This document shows, in pieces, positions 1 to 7,631 of a stretch of DNA of 64,000 nt (its first letter is position 1; every line of letters begins with the position of its first letter). Both the position numbers and the translations under genes were made by a program. This DNA is from Methylotenera sp. (GTDB taxonomy: Bacteria; Pseudomonadota; Gammaproteobacteria; Burkholderiales; Methylophilaceae): positions 187,522 to 251,521 of the forward strand of contig NZ_JAQSCU010000013.1 of assembly GCF_029945535.1 (NCBI RefSeq), given 5' to 3'. The notes beneath the pieces were generated by a model, which worked only from the letters and a program-made list of their open reading frames with translations, had not been told where the DNA came from and made no database searches.

Positions 1-1
1 C

Positions 2-652
2 GCATTAGATGCCAGCGAGCTTGCAGACATCGTTGAGGATTATGTACACGCGGCTAAATGCTCACTCGCTGCAGGTTTTGATGGAGTGGAAATACATGCT
101 GCCAATGGCTATTTGCTAGACCAGTTTTTACGTGATGGTACGAATAAACGTACAGATAATTATGGAGGCAGTTTTGAAAATCGTGCTCGCTTGTTGATGG
201 AAGTCACCAAAGCGGTTGTTGACGTTGCTGGCTCAGACAAAGTGGGTATTCGCATCTCACCAGTTAATCCATTCAATGATATGCAAGATAGCAATCCTCA
301 AGCCTTATTTAATTATGTGGTAGGCGAACTGAATCAATTTAATCTTGCTTATTTACATGTGCTAGAGGGTGGCGTACATGGCGGGGGAGTCGCAGATCCA
401 TTTGATTTTGCAGCATTACGTCAACTGTTCAAAGGCGCTTACTTAGCTAATTTAGGATATGACAAAGCGCGTGGTAACGCGGCAATTGCTAACGGTCAAG
501 CTGATGCGATTGCTTATGGTGTACCGTTTATCGCCAATCCAGATTTAGTGAAACGCTATAAAACGGATGCTGCACTCAATGAAGCAGATTCAAATACTTT
601 TTATGGTGGAAGCGAAAAAGGTTACACTGATTATCCTTTTTTAAACGCCTAA
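2..652 (+). CDS. Old Yellow Enzyme-type NADH:flavin oxidoreductase (3' part)
   Basis: FMN-dependent ene-reductase of the Old Yellow Enzyme/NemA family, which reduces activated C=C bonds or nitro groups with NAD(P)H. The frame is open from base 2, so the gene begins outside the window. About 216 C-terminal residues of a usual 350-370 are present. The visible core motif is EIHAANGYLLDQFL, followed by RTDNYGGS, both typical of the barrel. The C-terminal end carries IANPDLVKRY and FYGGSEKGYTDYPF, a standard OYE ending. The GTG at 86 is internal to the domain and is not a start. A nitroreductase gene follows after 18 bases, so the two are probably co-transcribed and may both act on electrophiles or nitro compounds. 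The family call is firm; the substrate is unknown. Confidence 0.93.
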   Translation, partial: ALDASELADIVEDYVHAAKCSLAAGFDGVEIHAANGYLLDQFLRDGTNKRTDNYGGSFENRARLLMEVTKAVVDVAGSDKVGIRISPVNPFNDMQDSNPQALFNYVVGELNQFNLAYLHVLEGGVHGGGVADPFDFAALRQLFKGAYLANLGYDKARGNAAIANGQADAIAYGVPFIANPDLVKRYKTDAALNEADSNTFYGGSEKGYTDYPFLNA

Positions 653-670
653 TTTGGAGTAAAAACCTTC

Positions 671-1273
671 ATGCACAATCCAGCAATCACCCAAGTCGAC
701 ATTGATAAAACCCTAGCTAACCGTTGGAGTGGTCGTGCCTACGATGCTGCAAAACCGGTTAGCACAGAGCAGATTACTGCCTTGCTTGAAGCGGCTCGTT
801 GGGCACCATCTTGCTTTGGGGATCAACCATGGCGCTTTATTGTGTGGGATAAAAATACAGATGCAGCCGCTTGGCAACAAGCGTTTGACTGTTTAGCACC
901 AAGTAACCAAGCTTGGGTGAAAGATGCCTCTGTACTTTTACTAGTGTGTGCGGGTAGTTTGTTTAACCATAATCAGCAACCTAATCGTTGGGCGCAATAT
1001 GACACTGGTGCAGCGGCCGAAAACCTATGCTTACAAGCTTCAAGTATGGGTTTGATGGCACATCAAATGGGCGGTTTTAATGTGGATCTAACACGTGAAA
1101 AATTCAGTATTCCAGCGCAATTCACGCCTATGGCGATGGTTTGCGTTGGTTATGCTGCAGATATTGCAACGGTGACTGGCGAAGCATTAGTACGTGAAAC
1201 TGCGCCACGGTCACGTCGCCCATTAAATGAATTGTTTTTTGCCAATGGTTGGGATCAGCCTATTAATAAATAG
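671..1273 (+). CDS. Nitroreductase family protein
   Basis: Predicted FMN-dependent nitroreductase-fold oxidoreductase of 200 residues, a normal length. The N-terminal part shows NRWSGRAYD and then LLEAARWAPSCFGDQPWRF, the FMN phosphate-binding and core region of the family (usual pattern R-x-S-x-R and A-P-S-x-x-N/D-x-Q-P-W). A second conserved stretch, GAAAENLCLQASSMGL, lies near residue 115. No signal peptide, so it is cytoplasmic. It starts 18 bases after the OYE gene, suggesting one transcript for two flavoenzymes. The substrate (nitroaromatic, quinone or other) cannot be read from the sequence. Confidence 0.9.
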   Translation: MHNPAITQVDIDKTLANRWSGRAYDAAKPVSTEQITALLEAARWAPSCFGDQPWRFIVWDKNTDAAAWQQAFDCLAPSNQAWVKDASVLLLVCAGSLFNHNQQPNRWAQYDTGAAAENLCLQASSMGLMAHQMGGFNVDLTREKFSIPAQFTPMAMVCVGYAADIATVTGEALVRETAPRSRRPLNELFFANGWDQPINK

Positions 1274-1312
1274 GTTAGCTAACTTTAAATACTTGATTAA
1301 CTAGCATTTTAG

Positions 1313-1346
1313 GGTTTAGTTAAAGCCGACTGGGCTTAACTAAACC
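1313..1346. repeat. Inverted repeat after the nitroreductase gene
   Basis: Arms of about 14 bases (GGTTTAGTTA...AGCC and GGCTTAACTAAACC, with one bulged A) surround a 5-base loop. It lies 40 bases after the nitroreductase stop and about 90 bases before the thioredoxin start. It has no T-run, so it is either a weak terminator or transcript-end stabiliser, or an operator for the downstream gene. Confidence 0.5.
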
Positions 1347-1438
1347 TGCTAGGTCTGCTAAAATCTAGTCTGATAGTTACAAATTATTTACAAGTTACTT
1401 AAATCATCAAATTAATCAATTAAATTTAGGATCTAGTC

Positions 1439-1810
1439 ATGGCGGTTGTTGCACTCAACAAAGAAAATTTTAAAGAAACAATCGAAGGCAATAATTTTAT
1501 TATTGTTGATTTTTGGGCACCATGGTGTGATCCATGTATAGCATTTACGCCAACATTTGAAGCTGCTGCTGCAAAAAATCCTGATATTGTATTTGGTATG
1601 GTGAATACTGAAACAGACCCTGAAATTGGTGAGTATTTTGAAGTGAATCAGATTCCAGGTGTTTTGGTCATTCGTGAGCAAGCTGGTATTCATGCGCAAG
1701 TCGGTGAAATTGGCGCGCCAGCATTAGACGCAATTATTCAATGGGCACGTGATTTTGATATGACAGAAGTGCGTTCTTATTACGCAGAGGAAGCTAAAAA
1801 AGCTAACTAG
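1439..1810 (+). CDS. Thioredoxin-fold protein with WCDPC active site
   Basis: Cytoplasmic thioredoxin-like protein of 123 residues (classical TrxA is about 108). The N-terminal half has the beta strand FIIVDFWAPW followed by the redox motif CDPC near residues 31-34, where thioredoxin normally has CGPC. The cis-proline loop QIPGVLVI is present, so the fold and active site appear intact. Gly to Asp inside CxxC is expected to change redox potential and partner choice, but that is inference. The C-terminal tail is longer and charged. The gene stands alone and is followed by a strong terminator. It could be a co-chaperone-type thioredoxin rather than the general reductant. Confidence 0.88.
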   Translation: MAVVALNKENFKETIEGNNFIIVDFWAPWCDPCIAFTPTFEAAAAKNPDIVFGMVNTETDPEIGEYFEVNQIPGVLVIREQAGIHAQVGEIGAPALDAIIQWARDFDMTEVRSYYAEEAKKAN

Positions 1811-1831
1811 TGGTAAATCATAGATTAAAAT

Positions 1832-1860
1832 AAAAAAAGCGGCTCTAAGCCGCTTTTTTA
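1832..1860. terminator. Bidirectional intrinsic terminator
   Basis: Perfect stem AAGCGGCT/AGCCGCTT with a 3-base loop, flanked by A7 on the left and T6 on the right. It therefore works for both the thioredoxin gene (plus) and the membrane-protein gene that ends at 1880 on the minus strand. Confidence 0.93.
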
Positions 1861-1879
1861 TTAGCTGTGTAGTACGTTG

Positions 1880-2254
1880 TTAGAAAGAACCTGTCGTAAT
1901 TAATCTGAACAAATAATATGCGCCAATGAGCATCATCACATACATCGGTACATCACCACTTTTCTTAGTTTCAGATTTACTTCCAGAACTCATCCAGCGA
2001 TTAAGCAGCCACAACACAAAAATAATCACTGGAATCATCATCATACTTGTAGTGGATTCAAATAATTTACCCAGTATTTTTTTTAGTATGCCATCATCAC
2101 TAAAAAACTCCATGGCAATCCCAACAATACCAAGCAGCATCAGGCCCATACGACCCATTGCAGCTAAAACACCCAACTTACTTTCAGGGGCAATATCCTT
2201 ATTTTTGAGGTATTTATTCGGATCTACCTTATCATTTGGTTTCTGCTTGGCCAT
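1880..2254 (-). CDS. Small membrane protein of unknown function
   Basis: I do not recognise this 124-residue protein. The first 30 residues are hydrophilic and lysine-rich. Three hydrophobic segments follow, at roughly residues 28-48, 72-88 and 102-118, so it is probably an inner-membrane protein with three spans. The ATG is preceded by AAGGA at good spacing. It is the last gene of the minus-strand run after nlpD, 54 bases downstream, and is closed by the terminator at 1832-1860. A long overlapping plus-strand frame is judged to be a shadow because the minus frame has the ribosome binding site and clear membrane segments. Confidence 0.7.
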   Translation of the reverse strand: MAKQKPNDKVDPNKYLKNKDIAPESKLGVLAAMGRMGLMLLGIVGIAMEFFSDDGILKKILGKLFESTTSMMMIPVIIFVLWLLNRWMSSGSKSETKKSGDVPMYVMMLIGAYYLFRLITTGSF

Positions 2255-2308
2255 ATTGAATTCCTTAGTATTTAAAGCTTATCAGTTTGAGTTTTAACTA
2301 AATCAATG

Positions 2309-3367
2309 TTAATTAGAGGCTAGATATTTACTTGGATCCACCGATTTACCTTGGCGGCGAATTTCAAAATGTAACTTTACTGAGTTGCTGTCAGTATTGC
2401 CCATTTCGGCAATTTTCTGACCGCGGCTCACTTGCTGACCTTCTTTAACCAGTATTAGACTATTGTGCGCGTAAACTGATAAGTAATTGGCATTATGTTT
2501 AATGATGACTAATTTGCCGTAACCGCGTAAATCTGAACCGCTGTAAATAACTTTGCCAGAGGCGGCAGCAGTAATTGCCTGACCTGTGCTACCACCGATA
2601 TCAAGCCCTTTATTGCTCGCCTCATTAAAGTTTGCCACGACCTTACCTTTAGTTGGCCATGCCCAATCAATATCTTCGCTTGAATCAACGCTTGATTTTA
2701 CGTCAGAGTTTGGTTTTACTTCGGCACTCGGCTTGGTGTCAGATGTGGACGCGACGACAGGCTTAGTTGTTGGCGTAGTTGTTACAGCTTTATCAACAGG
2801 TTTCTCAGTGCCTTTGTCAGCGGTTTTTTCAATCGTTTTAGCGACAGGTAAAGGTTTTTTAAGCGCTTCTTCGCTGTAAGGTTCGCGCATGGCTTTAGGC
2901 TCAGTAATCGCGACTATGATTGGCGCTTTAATTACTGCACTCGTAGTCGTAGTAGTGCTGGAGCTAGCCTCTGTATTGATTGGCGAGATTTCGACGCCAT
3001 CGTTAGTGGTTGTTGAAACAGGCTTTGTTTCAACCGTGGCTGATTTATCTTTTAAGGCGTTAAATTTGAGCGTTTGCCCAACATTGATATTGTAAGGCGC
3101 GCTAATATTGTTAGCCTGAGCAATATCTTTATAGTAGTAACCAAACTCAAGACCAATACTAAATAGCGTATCACCTTTTTTAACAACGTAAGTATCTGGT
3201 CGCCAATCACCTGTTTTGTACGTAGGTCTATTGGTTTTTTTCGCAGTGTTTACATTATTAGTTGCGCTTGGCTTGCTTGTTGGTAGTCGATCAATGACTG
3301 GTGCTGGAGGGGTGCTGCTACAGCCTGCAAGGAATGCAAAGATGATTAAATATAAAGCGTTACGCAT
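2309..3367 (-). CDS. nlpD: NlpD-type lipoprotein, LysM plus degenerate M23 domain
   Basis: Outer-membrane lipoprotein that in enterobacteria activates an N-acetylmuramyl-L-alanine amidase during cell separation. The N-terminus is a lipoprotein signal ending in lipobox LAGC (Cys16). A LysM domain follows near residues 58-103 (YVVKKGDTLFSIGLEFGYYY), then a long Thr/Lys/Val-rich linker. The C-terminal M23/LytM domain lies at about 250-350. The catalytic residues of true M23 peptidases are replaced: no His sits before GLDIGG, and the usual HxH is KLH. That fits a non-enzymatic activator, as in NlpD. It starts 2 bases after the pcm stop, so surE-pcm-nlpD form one transcript. The usual next gene in many relatives, rpoS, is absent here. 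Confidence 0.92.
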   Translation of the reverse strand: MRNALYLIIFAFLAGCSSTPPAPVIDRLPTSKPSATNNVNTAKKTNRPTYKTGDWRPDTYVVKKGDTLFSIGLEFGYYYKDIAQANNISAPYNINVGQTLKFNALKDKSATVETKPVSTTTNDGVEISPINTEASSSTTTTTSAVIKAPIIVAITEPKAMREPYSEEALKKPLPVAKTIEKTADKGTEKPVDKAVTTTPTTKPVVASTSDTKPSAEVKPNSDVKSSVDSSEDIDWAWPTKGKVVANFNEASNKGLDIGGSTGQAITAAASGKVIYSGSDLRGYGKLVIIKHNANYLSVYAHNSLILVKEGQQVSRGQKIAEMGNTDSNSVKLHFEIRRQGKSVDPSKYLASN

Positions 3368-3369
3368 CG

Positions 3370-4041
3370 TTATGATGTGCCCCCGAGTAAAGGCACAAAC
3401 TTTACTGGCTCGAGTTTAGTGTGGCGATAATCTTTTTGAGTATGTCGCTCTACAAGGTATAAGATTTGCTCATCGGTGCCCACAGGAATCACTAGACGCC
3501 CACCAACAGCGAGTTGATCTAATAAGTCTTGCGGCATATGGCTGGCGGCAGCGGTGACGATGATGCCATCAAATGGTGCATATTCTGCAATCCCTATATT
3601 GCCATCAGCATGACCTAACTTAACATTCACACATTTGAGTTCACGCAGATGGCCGCGTGCTTTCATCACCAAAGGGCGAATCCGTTCAACAGAGTAGACT
3701 TCTTTAGCAAGCTTGGACAATACCGCGGTTTGATAACCACAACCAGTGCCAATTTCCAGTACTTTATCGAGCGGTTTGCCATTACGTAGAATCTCTGACA
3801 TGCGCGCCACGATGTAAGGCTGTGAGATTGTTTGACCAAAGCCTATGGGTAGCGAAACGTCTTCATACGCACGAATCGACAGCGCTTCATCTACAAAAAT
3901 ATGTCTAGGTGTACTTCCAATCGCTGAAAGCACAACTTCATCTTTAATGCCTTGTTCGCGCAAACGCACTAACATACGGTCACGCGTGCGCAGAGATGTC
4001 ATGCCTATACCTGACTGGGTTGGAGGTCTTGCGAGAGCCAC
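3370..4041 (-). CDS. pcm: Protein-L-isoaspartate O-methyltransferase
   Basis: SAM-dependent methyltransferase that repairs isoaspartyl residues in damaged proteins. It has 223 residues, the normal size. The visible motifs are [13 protein letters not shown] (the family signature before motif I), SAM-binding motif [16 protein letters not shown], and the C-terminal KFVPLLGG. Its frame begins 2 bases after the surE stop and nlpD follows 2 bases after its own stop, giving the conserved surE-pcm-nlpD order. The start may be slightly further in, but [16 protein letters not shown] resembles relatives. Confidence 0.95.
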   Translation of the reverse strand: MALARPPTQSGIGMTSLRTRDRMLVRLREQGIKDEVVLSAIGSTPRHIFVDEALSIRAYEDVSLPIGFGQTISQPYIVARMSEILRNGKPLDKVLEIGTGCGYQTAVLSKLAKEVYSVERIRPLVMKARGHLRELKCVNVKLGHADGNIGIAEYAPFDGIIVTAAASHMPQDLLDQLAVGGRLVIPVGTDEQILYLVERHTQKDYRHTKLEPVKFVPLLGGTS

Positions 4042-4043
4042 TA

Positions 4044-4826
4044 TTAGTTCTTTCCTGCGTTATTCTTTTCAGTACTGCTAATATCGAGGTTAAGCCAGTC
4101 TTTGATTTCCGTCAGCTGCGCGTGGTTGGTTAAGTCTACTTGAATCGGTGAGAGTGAAACTTTGTTATTCGCCACTGCGTAAAAATCAGTACCTTCGCCA
4201 CCGTCATTTGGCTGACCAGCGGCGCCTACCCAATACACCGTTTCGTTCCGAGGTGTTTGGAGTTTTATCACAGGCTCAGCTTTATGACGTTTACCTAAAC
4301 GAGTCACCACGCGACCTTGCAGCTCGCTATATGGAATATCGGGTACGTTAACATTTAACAATGTGGCTGATTTAAAGCCGACTTTTTGGTAATGCTGTAC
4401 TAGCTCAACGGCTACTTTCGCCGCAGTTTCAAAATAGGTGGAATTATGTTGTGACATCGAAATTGCAATCGACGGAATGCCAAGTAAATAGCCCTCCATA
4501 GCTGCAGCTACAGTGCCTGAATATATCGTATCATCGCCCATGTTAGCGCCATCGTTAATACCGCTAATTACCATGTCTGGCATGGTATCCATTAAGCCAG
4601 TCAATGCAATATGAACGCAATCTGTTGGAGTGCCATTGACATAAAAAAAGCCGTTTGCGGCTTTTTTTACACTGAGCGGTCTATCTAATGTGAGCGAATT
4701 ACTCGCGCCGCTTCTATTTCGCTCGGGGGCAACTACTGTGATATTGGCAATCTTAGCAATGTGCTCAGCTAAAATGTTAAGGCCTGGCGCAAAATAACCA
4801 TCGTCGTTGGAAAGTAGTATTTTCAT
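4044..4826 (-). CDS. surE: 5'/3'-nucleotidase SurE
   Basis: Metal-dependent nucleoside monophosphate phosphatase, 260 residues. Metal-binding NDDG is at residues 7-10 ([15 protein letters not shown]), followed by [14 protein letters not shown] and the second catalytic block [20 protein letters not shown]. All SurE signatures are present and the length is normal. It is the first gene of the surE-pcm-nlpD run. An A-tract/GC-stem/T-tract structure that looks like a complete intrinsic terminator lies inside its coding sequence at codons about 53-61 (see separate entry). Confidence 0.96.
   Translation of the reverse strand: MKILLSNDDGYFAPGLNILAEHIAKIANITVVAPERNRSGASNSLTLDRPLSVKKAANGFFYVNGTPTDCVHIALTGLMDTMPDMVISGINDGANMGDDTIYSGTVAAAMEGYLLGIPSIAISMSQHNSTYFETAAKVAVELVQHYQKVGFKSATLLNVNVPDIPYSELQGRVVTRLGKRHKAEPVIKLQTPRNETVYWVGAAGQPNDGGEGTDFYAVANNKVSLSPIQVDLTNHAQLTEIKDWLNLDISSTEKNNAGKN
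4643..4668 (-). terminator. Terminator-like hairpin inside surE
   Basis: A7-GCCG, loop TTTG, CGGC-T7: an uninterrupted 11-bp stem with a 4-base loop whose 3' arm ends in seven U residues in either transcript. It lies about 160 bases into surE, in codons for KKAANGFF. The structure is directly visible; whether it terminates while ribosomes translate the message is unknown. Confidence 0.55.
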
Positions 4827-5004
4827 GCGTAGCTTGTCGCTAAAAGAGTTTTCATATGCAAATTATAGTGTAAGACGGGCTGTTTAGTACGCGGCAACGC
4901 TAAAAAATGCTTGAAAACGGAAAATGCCCGAAAAGTAGCAAGTAATTGAGGATTAGCCTAGTTTTAAAGCGCCGTTTTTTAGCTAAATCTCAATATTTAG
5001 TCAG

Positions 5005-5733
5005 TTAACTACAAGCTACTTCTTTAAGGTCAGCTTCAGGGAATTCAGGTTTTAGTTTTTTAAGCTCAATAACTTCAGTGTCTGTTAGCCTGTTAAATTG
5101 CAAGCTTGCGTGTCCTTTGCCTTGGTTGCGCAAGGCTTTTACCACCTCTTTAACACCTTTGGCTTTCAATTCATTCAGTAAATTGGTGGCGAGTTGCTCA
5201 TCTTCAAAAACGCCAAATGAAATGGCATTTCTCCATCGGGCATCTTGCACAATATACATATCTTGAATGCCTAGCGCTTTTAATTCTAGCGCCTTAGCTT
5301 GCGCTGCTTCCACTGATTTTAGTGGCGGCTTATAGACCCAAAAACGTTTAGCTTCTAGCGAAGATTGTTCTTTAATCGAAGTTTGTATTGATAAATTTGA
5401 TACAGCGGTTTGTGCACCCGTCAAATTGGCGGCTGAAAATACGCCCCATTCATAGCATGTTGTTTTAGCAGGTGTTAGCACAGGCGCTGGGGTGGCGATT
5501 GTTGCGGCTGCGGCATCTAGGGTCGGAGGTGTAATGGCTGCTAAGGTTGGTGCAGTTGCAGCAGCGCCTTTTTTAGGTAGGGCATCAATCTGTTGTTGGG
5601 TCACAATGCTGATTTTTTCAGGGTGTATGGCGAGCAATGCCGCTTTTGGCGCGCTAGGCAAAATAACGTCTTTATTAAAATAGGCCAGTAAACCTACGTT
5701 AATCAATACTAATAACCAAACCAACTTTTTCAT
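5005..5733 (-). CDS. SPOR-like domain membrane protein
   Basis: A 242-residue protein with one N-terminal membrane anchor (residues 4-20, KLVWLLVLINVGLLAYF), then an Ala/Pro/Thr-rich linker to about residue 90. The C-terminal globular part contains a repeat-like alpha/beta pattern: CYEWGVFSAANLTGAQTAV, then RFWVYKPP, then ISFGVFEDEQLATNLLNEL. This is the look of SPOR domains, which bind denuded glycan strands of septal peptidoglycan. Its start overlaps the coaX stop by one base, so it is co-transcribed with birA-coaX. The call rests on pattern, not on a database hit. Confidence 0.72.
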   Translation of the reverse strand: MKKLVWLLVLINVGLLAYFNKDVILPSAPKAALLAIHPEKISIVTQQQIDALPKKGAAATAPTLAAITPPTLDAAAATIATPAPVLTPAKTTCYEWGVFSAANLTGAQTAVSNLSIQTSIKEQSSLEAKRFWVYKPPLKSVEAAQAKALELKALGIQDMYIVQDARWRNAISFGVFEDEQLATNLLNELKAKGVKEVVKALRNQGKGHASLQFNRLTDTEVIELKKLKPEFPEADLKEVACS

Positions 5734-6536
5734 TACTTTTCACTCTTCGTAAGGTTTTCAGGCGCAAAGTTATCTATCAAATACAAACCGCGTAAGACCA
5801 AATTATCTACGATTAATGCAAGGTTTGTCACGTCACTCAAAAGATTATCTTTGATGAGCTGCGCGTTGCCACCGCTAATGAAAATATAGGGCGCTTGTTT
5901 ATCGTCAGAGTTGAGTGCAGCAAGCGCAGTATGCATTTGCTTGATTGCACCACAAGCAGCATTAATGGCACCAGCGCGCATGGCGTCAGCAGTATTTTTG
6001 GCAAAAATATCTTGATACTGGTGTATTACGGATGGTATTGATTTTTCTTTATGGAGCTTGGGTAATTGTGCAGCAGCTACCCCTAAACTTTGCTGCATTA
6101 AGTAGATGCCAGGCAAAATCATTCCACCGATAAACTCACCTTGATTGTGATTGTTTACCAGTGCATCTATAGTCACTGCGGTACCCGCATTCACCACCAC
6201 GCAAGGTGCTTGTTTAATATGCCAAGCCGCGACTAGTGCTGCCCAACGGTCGGTACCGAGTTTTTCTGGTTGATCATAACGGCTGTTTACGGCGCATTCA
6301 CTGGCTTTTGCCGTTATCCAGTGGGTAGGAATGTGTTTCGGCAGTATTTCTTCAAGCTGTTTTTTGATGTACTCACCAGCCACGTTTGAAATGATGACAC
6401 GTGCAGCAGCTGGTAATTTTGTGTGCACGATTTCAGCGTTCAGGCAGGCGCCGTTGACTAGCAGCGTGCCGTTCGTGTCAAATAAGCCCCACTTAACGCG
6501 AGTGTTCCCTGCATCTATGGCTAATAAATAATCCAT
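5733..6536 (-). CDS. coaX: Type III pantothenate kinase
   Basis: First step of coenzyme A synthesis (ATP-dependent phosphorylation of pantothenate), cytoplasmic. I place the start at the ATG at 6536 (MDYLLAIDAGNTRVKWG), one base after the birA stop. An in-frame upstream extension to 6584 would lie wholly inside birA. That gives 267 residues, normal for CoaX. Motifs visible are DAGNTRVKWG (phosphate loop), LGTDRWAALVAA, NAGTAVTID and GGMILPGIYLM. The order birA-coaX-SPOR gene on one strand is common in betaproteobacteria. Confidence 0.95.
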   Translation of the reverse strand: MDYLLAIDAGNTRVKWGLFDTNGTLLVNGACLNAEIVHTKLPAAARVIISNVAGEYIKKQLEEILPKHIPTHWITAKASECAVNSRYDQPEKLGTDRWAALVAAWHIKQAPCVVVNAGTAVTIDALVNNHNQGEFIGGMILPGIYLMQQSLGVAAAQLPKLHKEKSIPSVIHQYQDIFAKNTADAMRAGAINAACGAIKQMHTALAALNSDDKQAPYIFISGGNAQLIKDNLLSDVTNLALIVDNLVLRGLYLIDNFAPENLTKSEK

Positions 6537-6537
6537 T

Positions 6538-7512
6538 TTATGACGCTCGCAAACTAATCTCGCCCGATGAAAAGCGTTGCTCACCAGCGGCTGTGCTCAC
6601 TAATAAGTTACCGTCTTCCGCCACGTTAACGACAATACCTGTCGTTTCGCGACCATCGGGATGTAACATCCTGACTGCTTGTTGATGATAGGCATGGTAG
6701 CTCGTCCACTCATCGCGCACGCTCGCAAAGCCGCGTTGTTCAAAAGTGCTGAGAACGTCAGTTAGATGTTTCAATAATTCGCCAAGCAGCAAATTGGGGT
6801 TGATGGGTGTTTGCGTCACGCTAGCTAAATCGGTGGCGGGCTGATCAATTTGTTGTTTGATGCTTGCTGGCAGATTTAAGTTAATGCCCACACCAATCAC
6901 CGCAACGCTTGGGCCTTCCATATCGCCTTGCAATTCAATCAAAATCCCTGCTAATTTTTCGTGGCCAATTAGCACGTCATTTGGCCATTTGAGCTGCGCC
7001 TGCGTTACACCAAAGTGATGCAGAGCGCGAATTAAGGCAATACCTACCGCCAAACTCAAGCCAGATAAACCAGCCGCACCACATTGAAAGCGCCATAACA
7101 GTGAAAAAGTTAAACTAGCGCCCAAGCCCGCTTGCCAAGTGCGACCACGTCTGCCGCGACCGTTGGTTTGTAAGTTGGTAGCCACGCAGTTGGCGTGCGC
7201 TTGCCCCGTGCTTAGTTTCTTCATCAAATAGGTATTGGTCGAATCTAAATGGTCGTGAATCTCCAATTTAAGCAAAGAACTTTGTGGTCCCATTGCGCTC
7301 AATATAGCTTGTTCATCCAGTAGCGTGACTGACTGTGGTAGTTTGTAACCGCGTCCGCGCACTGAAAAAATCTCAATGCCGAGTTTTTCTGCGTCCTGAA
7401 GTGCATTCCACACCGTGGCGCGAGAGACTTTTAATTGCTGCGCAATGGTTTCACCCGAGTGAAATTTGCCATCGGTGAGCAGTCTTAAAATAGGGAAAGT
7501 AAGTTCGTTCAT
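6538..7512 (-). CDS. birA: Bifunctional biotin-protein ligase / biotin operon repressor
   Basis: Activates biotin to biotinyl-AMP and transfers it to carboxylase carrier proteins; the N-terminal domain can also bind DNA. 324 residues. A winged helix-turn-helix occupies roughly residues 5-60 (HSGETIAQQLKVSRATVWNALQ). The catalytic domain shows NGRGRRGRTWQAG (biotinyl-AMP loop), LKWPNDVLI and KLAGILIE. The N-terminal HTH makes the repressor (group II) type likely. A gap of 119 bases separates it from divergent glnS and must hold both promoters. Confidence 0.95.
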   Translation of the reverse strand: MNELTFPILRLLTDGKFHSGETIAQQLKVSRATVWNALQDAEKLGIEIFSVRGRGYKLPQSVTLLDEQAILSAMGPQSSLLKLEIHDHLDSTNTYLMKKLSTGQAHANCVATNLQTNGRGRRGRTWQAGLGASLTFSLLWRFQCGAAGLSGLSLAVGIALIRALHHFGVTQAQLKWPNDVLIGHEKLAGILIELQGDMEGPSVAVIGVGINLNLPASIKQQIDQPATDLASVTQTPINPNLLLGELLKHLTDVLSTFEQRGFASVRDEWTSYHAYHQQAVRMLHPDGRETTGIVVNVAEDGNLLVSTAAGEQRFSSGEISLRAS

Positions 7513-7631
7513 AACGGTGAGAAGTTTAGCACAAGCTCAATTAAAGTAAGTTATAGCAAGTTGAGGCAAGGCGCGCTTCAACAGTGTAAAATAAGCATAA
7601 TTATTTCGACTTCAAAATTTAAGTTAAAAAC

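Noticed and set aside
1926-2297. Plus-strand frame of 123 codons opposite the small membrane protein
   Set aside because: The minus frame has AAGGA before its ATG, clear membrane helices and sits in line with nlpD; the plus frame runs through the promoter side.
2586-3095. Two plus-strand frames opposite nlpD
   Set aside because: They are shadows of the low-complexity Thr/Val/Lys linker of nlpD and lack ribosome binding sites.
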